Assembly (NCBI GenBank): GCA_036276735.1
Contig: DASUOH010000022.1
Span: forward strand, 1 to 61,326
DNA length: 61,326 nt
Source of the DNA: VRUE01 sp036276735
Lineage (GTDB): Bacteria > Actinomycetota > Thermoleophilia > Solirubrobacterales > 70-9
Reading direction: 5' to 3'
Positions within the stretch are counted from its first letter, which is position 1. Each line of letters opens with the position of its first letter. Position numbers and translations under genes: made by a program. This document shows positions 40,754 through 47,779 of this stretch, one piece after another. A model generated the notes under the pieces. It was given only the letters and a program-made list of their open reading frames with translations, was not told the DNA's origin and searched no databases.

Positions 40754-42133
40754 TTGATCGCCACCGGCATCCGATTGAAGGAGCGCTACCGGCTCGAGCG
40801 GTTGCTCGGCCGCGGCGGCATGGCATCGGTGTGGCTCGCCATCGACGAGGTGCTCGATCGCCCGGTCGCGATCAAGGTCCTTTCCGACACGATCGCCTCC
40901 GACCCTGAGTTTTTGGCCCGCTTCCGGCGTGAGGCGCGGGTCGCCGCGGGTCTCTCCCACCCGAACCTGATCGGCGTCTATGACTTCGGCGAAGGCGAGG
41001 AACGCCCATACCTGGTGATGGAGTACGTGCCGGGCCAGAACCTCGCCGAACGGCTCGCAACCGGCGGGGGCGTCGATGCCGACCGCTTGGCACGCGAGCT
41101 GCTCGGCGCCGTCGCCCACATCCATCGCGCCGGCATCCTGCACCGCGACGTCAAGCCGCAGAACGTGCTGCTCGCCCCAGATGGCAGCGCCAAGCTGATC
41201 GACTTCGGCATCGCCCTTCCGCAGGACGCGACGTCGCTGACGCGGACCGGCAACCTGCTCGGCACCGCCCGCTACGTCGCGCCGGAGGTGATGAGCGGCG
41301 AGCCGGCCACCGAGCGCTCCGACCTCTACTCCTGCGGCCTCGTGCTTCAGGATTGTCTGGCAGATCAGCCGTCGCGCCCGCTTGCAGGCTTAGTCGAACG
41401 GTTGGCCCACCCCGAGCCCGGCCGGCGGCCGGCCTCCGCCGCCGAGGCGCTGGCGCGGCTCGAGCGCCGACCGGCGGCCGTCGGCGAACCGACCGAACGT
41501 TTCGCCGTTCAGCATGAACCCGAGCACGCCGAGCCAACGTCACCCCCACCGGCGACCCCGCGGCACCAGGCAACCGCCTCGTCGCGCCCGCGCTGGGCCG
41601 CCGCCGCGGCCGTCGTGCTCGCCTTCGTCGGCCTCGCCGGCCTCATCCTGTTGATGGCGACCGGCTCTGACGAGCAGCCGGGCGGCGGTCCGGCCTCGGG
41701 CGAGGTCGCGGAGGCGCCGGCGCGCGAGGCGCCCCAGGGCGACGCCGGCAGTTCCGGCGGCGCCGCAGCATCCGGCTCGGCCTCCGAGAACGGCGGCGGC
41801 GACGCCGAAGCGTCCGCCCCGCCCCCGGACCCCGAACCAACCGGCACCGACCCGGCGACGGGCGCCTCCCTCAACGAAGAGGGCTTCGGGCTGATCCAGG
41901 CAGGTGAACCCGAAGCGGCGGTGCCGGTCCTGGAAGAAGCGGTCAGCGCCTTCCCGTCCGGCAGCGAAGACCTCGACTACGCCTACGCGCTTTTCAACCT
42001 CGGCAACGCGCTCAGACTCAGCGGCCGTCCCGACGAGGCGATCCCGGTACTGGAACAGCGGCTCGAAATCCCGAACCAGACCGATGTGGTCGAGGAGGAG
42101 CTGGAGCTGGCGCGCAGTGAAGCGGGGCAATAA
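40754..42133 (+). CDS. Membrane Ser/Thr protein kinase with TPR tail
   Basis: 459 residues from TTG 40754; an AGGAGG ribosome site ends about 4-5 nt upstream. Kinase domain (about 11-245): GRGGMASVW P-loop, VAIKVL lysine, HRDVKPQN (near 130), DFG, and TARYVAPEV. A Pro/Thr-rich juxtamembrane stretch leads to one helix (about 281-303), then a low-complexity Gly/Ser/Glu region and two TPR-like units (about 375-459: NEEGFGLIQAGEPEAAVPVLEEAV). The extracellular TPR part may bind a protein or wall ligand. Hanks-type kinases in Actinobacteria regulate wall synthesis and division; targets are unknown. Confidence 0.93.
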   Translation: MIATGIRLKERYRLERLLGRGGMASVWLAIDEVLDRPVAIKVLSDTIASDPEFLARFRREARVAAGLSHPNLIGVYDFGEGEERPYLVMEYVPGQNLAERLATGGGVDADRLARELLGAVAHIHRAGILHRDVKPQNVLLAPDGSAKLIDFGIALPQDATSLTRTGNLLGTARYVAPEVMSGEPATERSDLYSCGLVLQDCLADQPSRPLAGLVERLAHPEPGRRPASAAEALARLERRPAAVGEPTERFAVQHEPEHAEPTSPPPATPRHQATASSRPRWAAAAAVVLAFVGLAGLILLMATGSDEQPGGGPASGEVAEAPAREAPQGDAGSSGGAAASGSASENGGGDAEASAPPPDPEPTGTDPATGASLNEEGFGLIQAGEPEAAVPVLEEAVSAFPSGSEDLDYAYALFNLGNALRLSGRPDEAIPVLEQRLEIPNQTDVVEEELELARSEAGQ

Positions 42134-42136
42134 CGC

Positions 42137-42550
42137 TCAACGAGCGACACGCAGCTCGATCGCGTGGATCTGCCGCTGGCCGTAGGAGCCGGTCTGGACC
42201 GGTCCCGCGGCGCTGATCAGGTCACCGGGGCCGGGCAGCGGCTCGGGGCGCAGGCCCTTGCGGACGTCGATCGCCGTCAACCCGGGCGCCGATATGCCTT
42301 GCGGGTCGCGGATCACGAAGTGGGCGTCGCCGTCGCCGTCCGGATCGACGCGCTCGACGAGGACTATCCGGCCCGTGGCGCTGCGACAGGCGGGGATGCC
42401 GCCTGGGCAGCGCACCGGTGCGACGGTCGCGCCGTCGGTGCGGTCAGCCTGCTGGACGCGGGCGGATTCCGACGGCCCGTCCTCGCCGCACCCTGAGACC
42501 GCGAGGAGAGCGACGATCGCGACCCCGCGTCGTGGCCAGCGTCCCTGCAT
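42137..42550 (-). CDS. Small lipoprotein
   Basis: 137 residues from ATG 42550 (MQGRWPRRGVAIVALLAVSGCGEDG). Arg-rich head, short hydrophobic core and the AVSGC lipobox mark a lipoprotein signal. The mature part has a small beta-rich domain with VRCPGGIPACRSATGRIVLVERVDPDGDGDAHFVIRD, including a DPDGDGDAH acidic loop that could hold calcium. The open frame extends to 42649 but that portion overlaps hairpins and is not protein-like. Convergent with the kinase gene, 3 nt apart. Confidence 0.82.
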   Translation of the reverse strand: MQGRWPRRGVAIVALLAVSGCGEDGPSESARVQQADRTDGATVAPVRCPGGIPACRSATGRIVLVERVDPDGDGDAHFVIRDPQGISAPGLTAIDVRKGLRPEPLPGPGDLISAAGPVQTGSYGQRQIHAIELRVAR

Positions 42551-42572
42551 CCCGGCAACGTAGCTGGCGCAA

Positions 42573-42680
42573 CCCGGCGAGCGCTTCCCATGGCGCTCGC
42601 CGGGCCGGCATCCCCCTCCCAAGCTCTGCGGCGCTCCCCCCAGCGCCACGAGGGGGAACTGTACGGAAGAAGTATTCCGG
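42573..42680. repeat. Three consecutive hairpins in a divergent gap
   Basis: Hairpin 1: CCCGGCGAGCGC 42573-42584 / GCGCTCGCCGGG 42593-42604 (perfect 12 bp). Hairpin 2: CCCCCTC 42612-42618 / GAGGGGG 42650-42656 enclosing GGCGCT/AGCGCC at 42630-42635/42642-42647. Hairpin 3: CGGAA 42664-42668 / TTCCG 42675-42679. They lie between the divergent lipoprotein and HTH genes, the last one running into AT-rich sequence (42682-42730) that is the probable promoter of the HTH gene. Purpose unknown. Confidence 0.6.
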
Positions 42681-42752
42681 TGTCAAATTTCCGTAGATGA
42701 GGTTCAGGAATTGATTTACTTGTTTAGTTCGCCATCCGACTAGGATCGATCC

Positions 42753-43022
42753 ATGGCCATCGACCTGCTGACCAAGCACGCACACGTCCTCCTCTGCGTC
42801 TCGCGCGACCCGCACATGAGGCTGCGCGACATCGCCGAGTGCGTCGGGGTGACCGAGCGCTCGACCCAGCAGCTGGTTTTCGAGCTGGAAGAGAGCGGCT
42901 ACCTGACCCGCCGCCGCGAGGGTCGCCGCAACACCTACGAGGTGCACGCGGACCCGGCGCTGCCCGACTCGCTCGAGCAGATCAGCCAGAGCCCGGCCGC
43001 GCCTCCTCGTCGCGGCGCTTGA
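42753..43022 (+). CDS. Small winged-helix transcriptional regulator (MarR/ArsR-like)
   Basis: 89 residues from ATG 42753. LTKHAHVLLCVSRDPHMRLRDIAECVGVTERSTQQLVFELEESGYLTRRREGRRNTYEVH is a clean winged helix: helix-turn-helix (RLRDIAECVGVTERSTQQLV) and wing (REGRRNTYEVH). A short tail follows. Homologues are one-domain actinobacterial regulators with unknown ligand. It overlaps the end of the acylphosphatase-fusion gene tail to tail by 41 nt. Confidence 0.85.
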   Translation: MAIDLLTKHAHVLLCVSRDPHMRLRDIAECVGVTERSTQQLVFELEESGYLTRRREGRRNTYEVHADPALPDSLEQISQSPAAPPRRGA

Positions 43023-43665
43023 TCAGCAGCCATTGCGGCTTGGCGCCGTCGCGGGTTCGCTGCAGGGCGAAGCCGCCGCGCAGCTTCTCGCCGTGCAGGA
43101 CGAAGACCGCGTGGCCGCGGTCGAGCGCCTCGGGCCAGGGGACGCGACCGCCCTGCTCGTAGGTGCCGCGGTCCCAGAGAGTCACGCGGCCGCCGTCGAC
43201 AGTGCCCTCGAAGTCGTTGTAGGAGAGCGAGTGGTCTGCGACCTCGATCGCGAGGCGCTTGACCGCAGGATCCATCGAGGGCCCTTTCGGCACCGCCCAG
43301 GAGCGCATCGCCCCGTCGACCTCGAGGCGCAGGTCGAAGTGATGAGCCCTCGCCTGATGCTCTTGGACGACGAAGACGCCGGCGCTGACTCCGCGGACAG
43401 CGAACTGCTCGTGTCCCTCCACCTTCACCGACTCGACCTCGATGTCGTCGACCGCCGCGCCCGGCGGGCCTTCGCGCAGGAACTCGGTCAGCTTCGCGAG
43501 CGCGTCCTCGGGTCCCTCGGCGTGGACCCGCACGCTGCCGTCCTCCTCGTTGCGCACCCAGCCCATGACGTCGAGCTCGCGCGCCCGCCGCTGAGTCGCG
43601 TAGCGGAAGCCGATGCCCTGGACGTGGCCGTGGATCTCGGCGCGAATTGCGGTCTGCAGTCCCAT
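42982..43665 (-). CDS. Acylphosphatase - LigD 3'-phosphoesterase fusion
   Basis: 227 residues in two domains. Residues 1-92 are an acylphosphatase: AEIHGHVQGIGFRYATQRRA (catalytic Arg in GFR) and GWVRNEEDGSVRVHAEGPEDALAKL (Asn in VRN). Residues 95-220 match the 3'-phosphoesterase domain of DNA ligase D: FVVQEHQARAHHFDLRLEVDG, MRSWAVPKGPSMDPAVKRLA, VADHSLSYNDFEGTVDGGRVTLWDRGTYE and the final KPQWLLIKRRDEEA. Metal-binding histidines and DLRLE aspartate of the phosphoesterase are present. The phosphoesterase heals 3'-ends in non-homologous end joining. The ligase and polymerase domains are absent here. Confidence 0.9.
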   Translation of the reverse strand: MGLQTAIRAEIHGHVQGIGFRYATQRRARELDVMGWVRNEEDGSVRVHAEGPEDALAKLTEFLREGPPGAAVDDIEVESVKVEGHEQFAVRGVSAGVFVVQEHQARAHHFDLRLEVDGAMRSWAVPKGPSMDPAVKRLAIEVADHSLSYNDFEGTVDGGRVTLWDRGTYEQGGRVPWPEALDRGHAVFVLHGEKLRGGFALQRTRDGAKPQWLLIKRRDEEARPGSG

Positions 43666-43688
43666 AAACGACCTAATTAAGGGTTATT

Positions 43689-43718
43689 TTAGCTCGATTG
43701 TGCGATTCTTAGCTCGAT
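43689..43718. promoter_or_regulatory. 10-bp direct repeats over the fic start
   Basis: TTAGCTCGAT occurs at 43689-43698 and 43709-43718, 20 bp apart, i.e. two helical turns, with the second repeat covering the fic ATG (43717). The upstream AT-rich ACCTAATTAAGGGTTATTTT is a candidate promoter. This arrangement fits an operator at which a protein, maybe a partner of Fic, could bind. Confidence 0.5.
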
Positions 43719-44757
43719 GAAGAGCTTTGTAGACATCGACAACACCTTTGCCGGGCAGCCCCGGCGGCTGGGCCCTCTCCTGGCGCGGATCGACACCGGC
43801 AAGGGTCGCGAGGCCCTGTTCGAAGACCAGATGCCCGAGCTACTCAGCAGGCTGTCAGAGGACGCGCGGGTTGCCTCCATCACGGCGTCCAACGCTATCG
43901 AGGGGATTGTGGTCGACGGCGATCGCGCCGAGCGGCTCGCGGAAGGCTCTCGGCGCTTTCGGAATCGCAACGAGCGCGACTTCGCGGGGTATCGCGACGC
44001 CGTCGACGAGCTGATGCGATTGGACTACAAGCCACTGAACGTGCCCTTCGTCCTGCACCTGCACCGGCTGCTCTTCGCGCATTCGGGGGGCCGGGGCGGG
44101 CATCTGAAGTCGGACCAGAACCTGATCGTCTCCTACGCGGAAGGCGGTCGGGAGGTGGTCTTCGAGCCGACGCCGCCCGAGCAGACGGAGTTCCAGCTCG
44201 GCGAGCTGCTGGCCCGTTATGAGGCCGCTAAACAGGCGGCCGCCGCACATCCGTTGGTACTGATCGGTGGGCTCGTTCTCGACTTCCTTGCGATCCATCC
44301 GGTCGCCGACGGCAACGGGCGCCTGGCCCGCCTTCTCACGACACACGAGCTGATGGCCCAGGGCTACCGCGTGGCGCGCTACGTCAGCGTCGAGCAGCGG
44401 GTCTTCGAAACGAAAAACGCTTACTACGCCGCTCTCTACGACTCGCAGCAAAGCTGGCATGCGAGCGGGCACGACATTTGGCCTTGGACGACCTACCTGG
44501 CCGAAGTCGTCGCCTCGGCCTACGACGCGTTCGAGGAGCGGATCGCGGCGGCCGGTGCACAAACCGGCGGCAAGCAGGAGCGAGTCCGGGAGCACATCCT
44601 GCATCACGCGCCCGCCGAGTTCCGGCGGCGTGATGTGGAGCGGGCGCTCCCCGGGATCAGCGACGCGACGGTCCGCCTCGTCCTCGCCGAGCTGCGAGCC
44701 GAAGGCAAGATCGCCTCCGAAGGCGGCGGCCGAGGCGCTCGCTGGCGCCGGCTCTAG
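43717..44757 (+). CDS. Fic-family AMPylase (class II, self-inhibited)
   Basis: 346 residues from ATG 43717. The Fic motif is HPVADGNGRLARLL (about 194-207; the usual HxFx(D/E)GNGRxxR with V for F). The inhibitory helix SNAIEG lies upstream (about 58-63), putting it in the N-terminal-inhibition class. A C-terminal winged helix (about 285-345; RRRDVERALPGISDATVRLVLAELRAEGKI) would bind DNA. Such Fic-wHTH proteins transfer AMP to targets and may control their own gene. The frame has slightly lower GC than neighbours near its start. Confidence 0.92.
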   Translation: MKSFVDIDNTFAGQPRRLGPLLARIDTGKGREALFEDQMPELLSRLSEDARVASITASNAIEGIVVDGDRAERLAEGSRRFRNRNERDFAGYRDAVDELMRLDYKPLNVPFVLHLHRLLFAHSGGRGGHLKSDQNLIVSYAEGGREVVFEPTPPEQTEFQLGELLARYEAAKQAAAAHPLVLIGGLVLDFLAIHPVADGNGRLARLLTTHELMAQGYRVARYVSVEQRVFETKNAYYAALYDSQQSWHASGHDIWPWTTYLAEVVASAYDAFEERIAAAGAQTGGKQERVREHILHHAPAEFRRRDVERALPGISDATVRLVLAELRAEGKIASEGGGRGARWRRL

Positions 44758-45458
44758 CCGCGCTCTGCCAGCACCGCCGCCGGATCCGGATAGGCGAAGG
44801 AGCTGAGGCCGAGCCAGTCGGGCACGCTGCGGACCAGGTGCTCGGGGCCGCTGATCTTGACCCGACGCGAGCGCATCGCCGCGCCTAGCTCCAGCTTGCC
44901 GAGCCAGACCTCCGCCATCGCCCGCGCCTCGGCGTCGACGTTGAGGTCGATCGAGAAGCCGGGGTCCGAGAAGCAGATGTCGGCGCCGTCGCCCTGGGCG
45001 ACCAGCCACCAAGCCCGCTTGCCGTCCTCGGCGTCGCGGTAGCGGAAGAAGGTGACGAGCGGCTCCTTGGGCAGCCGCTCGGTCCGGATGCTGCGCCGCA
45101 TGTCCCACATCAAGAGCGCCGGGTCGGCCTCCTCGGGGCTCACCTCGCGCTTCAGGTGGTCGCGGCTCCAGGTGCCGAGCGCGACGACGAGCGGCCCGAG
45201 TGCCTCGCCGGCCGCCGTCAGCCGGTAGGCGTTGCCGCGCTCGCCCTGGAGCGGCTCGCGGGTGATCAGCTCGGCGCGCTCCAGCTCGCGCAGCCGTTTG
45301 CTCAAAAGCGAGGAGGACATGCGGGGGACGCCGCGCTGCAGCTCGTTGAAACGGGTGCTGCCCATCAGCAGCTCGCGCACCACCAGCAGCGTCCAGCGCT
45401 CGGTCAGGACCTCGGCGGCCTGGGCCACCGGGCAGAACTGTCCGTAGCTCTCCGGCAT
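44754..45458 (-). CDS. HxlR-family regulator with SCP2-like sterol-binding domain
   Basis: 234 residues. The N-terminal winged helix (about 8-100) is HxlR-type: CPVAQAAEVLTERWTLLVVRELLMGSTRFNELQRGVPRMSSSLLSKRLRELERAELI. The C-terminal part (about 115-232) is an SCP2-like domain (ADICFSDPGFSIDLNVDAEARAMAEVWLGKLELGAAMRSRRVKISGPEHLVR), likely for a hydrophobic ligand. It lies divergent from a methyltransferase-flavoprotein pair and probably regulates it. It overlaps the end of fic by 4 nt, tail to tail. Confidence 0.9.
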   Translation of the reverse strand: MPESYGQFCPVAQAAEVLTERWTLLVVRELLMGSTRFNELQRGVPRMSSSLLSKRLRELERAELITREPLQGERGNAYRLTAAGEALGPLVVALGTWSRDHLKREVSPEEADPALLMWDMRRSIRTERLPKEPLVTFFRYRDAEDGKRAWWLVAQGDGADICFSDPGFSIDLNVDAEARAMAEVWLGKLELGAAMRSRRVKISGPEHLVRSVPDWLGLSSFAYPDPAAVLAERG

Positions 45459-45561
45459 CCCAAGCCGAGTCTACGCGCCCAACTGCAGATATTGAAGTTG
45501 AACGGCTTCGGGATGAGGCGTACACATGGAGTAAGCCAAGCGACGAAAAAGGAGCCCCACG
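45459..45561. promoter_or_regulatory. Divergent promoter, HxlR gene / methyltransferase gene
   Basis: 103 nt, relatively AT-rich. CAACTGCAGATATTGAAGTTG (CAACT at 45480 and its complement AGTTG at 45496) is an imperfect palindrome suitable for a winged-helix regulator. An AAGGAG ribosome site precedes the ATG at 45562. Confidence 0.4.
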
Positions 45562-46389
45562 ATGACGCCGACCACCGCCAACCCCGAGCTGAAGGCCAAA
45601 CACCGCGCGATGTGGGCTTCGGGCGACTACCCATCGATGGTCGAGACCTTCCTGCTGCCGCTCGGGCCGCGCCTCGTCGAGGCCTGCGGGATCGGCCCGG
45701 GCATGCGCGTCCTCGACGTCGCCGCGGGAACCGGCAACGCGGCGATCCCCGCGGCGCAGCGCGGCGCCGACGTCGTCGCCAGCGACCTGACGCCGGAGCT
45801 GTTCGACGCCGGTCGCGCCCGCGCCGCCGCCGAGGGTGTGGAGCTGGAGTGGGCCGAGGCCGACGCCGAGGACCTGCCGTTCGAGGACGCGAGCTTCGAC
45901 GTCGTCATGTCCTCGATTGGCGTGATGTTCGCCCCGCAGCACCAGGCGGCCGCCGACGAGCTGGAGCGGGTCTGCCGCCCCGGCGGCATGATCGGCCTGC
46001 TGAGCTGGACCCCCGAGGGGATGCTCGGCGCCCTCTTCCGCACCATGGGACCCTTCATGCCGACGCCGCCGCCCGGAGCGCAGCCGCCGCCGCTGTGGGG
46101 CAGCGAGGAGCACCTGCGCGAGCTGTTTGGCGACCGGGTCGAGTTCGGGACGCTGGAGCGCGAGATGCTCGAGATAACCGCCTTCGAGCGGCCCGACGAC
46201 TACGGCGAGCACTTCAAGCAGCGCTACGGCCCGACGATCGCGGCGCGCGCGAACGCCGAGAAAGAGGGCCGTGCGGAGGAGTTCGACCGGGTGCTGAGCG
46301 AGTTCTGCGAGGAATGGAACCGGGGCAGCGCCGAGGACGCCCGCTTCGAGAAGGAGTACCTCATCGCGGTCGGCAGGAAGCGATCGTGA
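45562..46389 (+). CDS. Class I SAM-dependent methyltransferase
   Basis: 275 residues. Motif I is VLDVAAGTGNAAIPAAQRG (near 55), followed by DVVASDLTPELF, AEADAEDLPFEDASFDVVMSSIGVMFAPQHQAAADELERVCRPGGMIGLLSW. This is the Methyltransf_11 ubiE-like pattern. The C-terminal part is helical (ANAEKEGRAEEFDRVLSEFCEEWNRG). Stop overlaps the GTG of the next gene by 3 nt. Together with the flavoprotein, it may modify a small aromatic or polyketide-like molecule, but that is inference from co-occurrence. Confidence 0.9.
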   Translation: MTPTTANPELKAKHRAMWASGDYPSMVETFLLPLGPRLVEACGIGPGMRVLDVAAGTGNAAIPAAQRGADVVASDLTPELFDAGRARAAAEGVELEWAEADAEDLPFEDASFDVVMSSIGVMFAPQHQAAADELERVCRPGGMIGLLSWTPEGMLGALFRTMGPFMPTPPPGAQPPPLWGSEEHLRELFGDRVEFGTLEREMLEITAFERPDDYGEHFKQRYGPTIAARANAEKEGRAEEFDRVLSEFCEEWNRGSAEDARFEKEYLIAVGRKRS

Positions 46390-47600
46390 GCGAGCGGTCC
46401 CGCTACGACGCGGTCGTGGTCGGCGCCCGCTGCGCCGGCTCGCCGCTGGCGACTCGGCTGGCCGAGCAGGGCTGGTCGGTCCTGCTGGTCGACCGCGAAC
46501 CGCCGCCCGCCGACACCGTCTCGACCCACTACGTCTTCCCCAACACGCTGGCGCGGCTGCGCGAGCTGGGGGCGCTGGAGCGGATCGAGGCGCGCCACCA
46601 ACTCAACCCCCTGCACTACTCGGTCCGGGTGCTCGGCAACGAGATCGAGGGACCGTTCGAGCCGATCGCCGGCTTCGAGGGCATGTGCGGCATCACGCGG
46701 CCAGTGCTCGACCAGGCCCTGCTCGACGTCGCGATCGAGGCGGGCGCCGAGACGCGTTTCGGCGAGAAGGTGACCGGGCTGCTCGGCGGCGGCAACGACG
46801 CCGATCCGGTCCGCGGCGTGGTGCTGGAGGGCGGCGAGGAGATCGAGGCACGCTGGGTCTTCGGCGCCGACGGCCGCACCTCGACCGTCGCGAAGCTGCT
46901 CGGCCTGCCGAAGGAGCGCGAGATCGTCGGCGAAGTCGGGATCATGTACGCGTACTGGCGCGGCGCGGCGGAGAGCGACCGCTTCCGGGTCGAGGCGACC
47001 GAGGCCGGGTCGCTCAGCTGGGGGCAGTGCGAGGACGACCTCTCGATCCTGATGTTGGGAGTGCCCGCCGAGCAGACGCGCGGCAACGCGGCGCAGCGAC
47101 AGCGCTTCTTCGTCGAGAGCCTCGACGGGTTCGAGTGGTTCGACCCCGGCTCGCTGGCCGGCGCCGAGCAGGTCTCGCCGATCCGGGTCGCGCCGGAGAC
47201 GATGCTGCGCGGCTTCTTCCGCCAGGCGACCGGCCCCGGCTGGGCGCTCGTCGGCGACGCCGGCCACTTCAAGCACCCCTCGACGGCGCAGGGGATCTCC
47301 GACGCGATCGAGCAGGCGCTCCACGTCGCCGATGCCCTCAGCGGCGCGGCCGAGGACCTGAGCGGCTATGAAGCCTGGCGCGAAGACCGGGCCCGCGAGC
47401 ACTACGAGTGGTCATACGACTACGCCCGCCTGCCCAGGCCTGACGTCGCCGGGCCAGTCTTCGCCGGCCTCGCCTCCGACCCGGAAGCCGGCCAGGACTT
47501 CCGCGACTCCTTCTGCCGCCTGGCGCGCCCGCGCAGCGAGGTGCTCAACGGCGAGCGGCTCGGACGCTGGTTCGGGGCGGTCGCGGCCGCGACCGCCTGA
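46386..47600 (+). CDS. FAD-dependent monooxygenase/oxidoreductase
   Basis: 404 residues from GTG 46386, which overlaps the preceding stop. N-terminal Rossmann FAD motif DAVVVGARCAGSPLATRLAEQGWSVLLVDRE (GxGxxG-like as GARCAG), then ARWVFGADGRTSTVAKLLG and the GWALVGDAGHFKHPSTAQGISDAIEQA region that contacts FAD. This is the PHBH-like group of flavoprotein monooxygenases and reductases (geranylgeranyl reductase-like). Substrate unknown. It is translated with the methyltransferase. Confidence 0.9.
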   Translation: MSERSRYDAVVVGARCAGSPLATRLAEQGWSVLLVDREPPPADTVSTHYVFPNTLARLRELGALERIEARHQLNPLHYSVRVLGNEIEGPFEPIAGFEGMCGITRPVLDQALLDVAIEAGAETRFGEKVTGLLGGGNDADPVRGVVLEGGEEIEARWVFGADGRTSTVAKLLGLPKEREIVGEVGIMYAYWRGAAESDRFRVEATEAGSLSWGQCEDDLSILMLGVPAEQTRGNAAQRQRFFVESLDGFEWFDPGSLAGAEQVSPIRVAPETMLRGFFRQATGPGWALVGDAGHFKHPSTAQGISDAIEQALHVADALSGAAEDLSGYEAWREDRAREHYEWSYDYARLPRPDVAGPVFAGLASDPEAGQDFRDSFCRLARPRSEVLNGERLGRWFGAVAAATA

Positions 47601-47779
47601 GCGGACCGATTCTGCTCGTTCGTGGTTCTGCTGTTCCGCTGCAAATCCAGGCGTTGCTGCTACGGTGGATGGGTCGGGTTTGGTCAGTTCGCCACCCGAG
47701 AGGTTCCGTTTCCTCCGCGTGCCGTTGGTGCCTAGGGGTCGCAGGATCTCCCTAGACGCACATACAAAGGAGCACGACA
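47601..47779. promoter_or_regulatory. 179-nt leader of the DEAD-box gene
   Basis: A long GC-moderate leader ending in AAAGGAGC, 8-9 nt before an ATC at 47780. Long leaders are common for cold-inducible RNA helicases; I see no recognisable riboswitch. GTTCTGCTGTTCCGCTGCAAA and GGTCGCAGGATC are unremarkable. No open frame here looks protein-like. Confidence 0.4.

Noticed and set aside
43855..46212. 785-codon minus-strand frame
   Set aside because: Antisense of fic and methyltransferase with low-complexity Arg/Ala/Gly content; no domain.
45156..47600. 814-codon plus-strand frame
   Set aside because: Only from 46386 is it the flavoprotein; earlier it is antisense of the HxlR gene and an out-of-frame reading of the methyltransferase.
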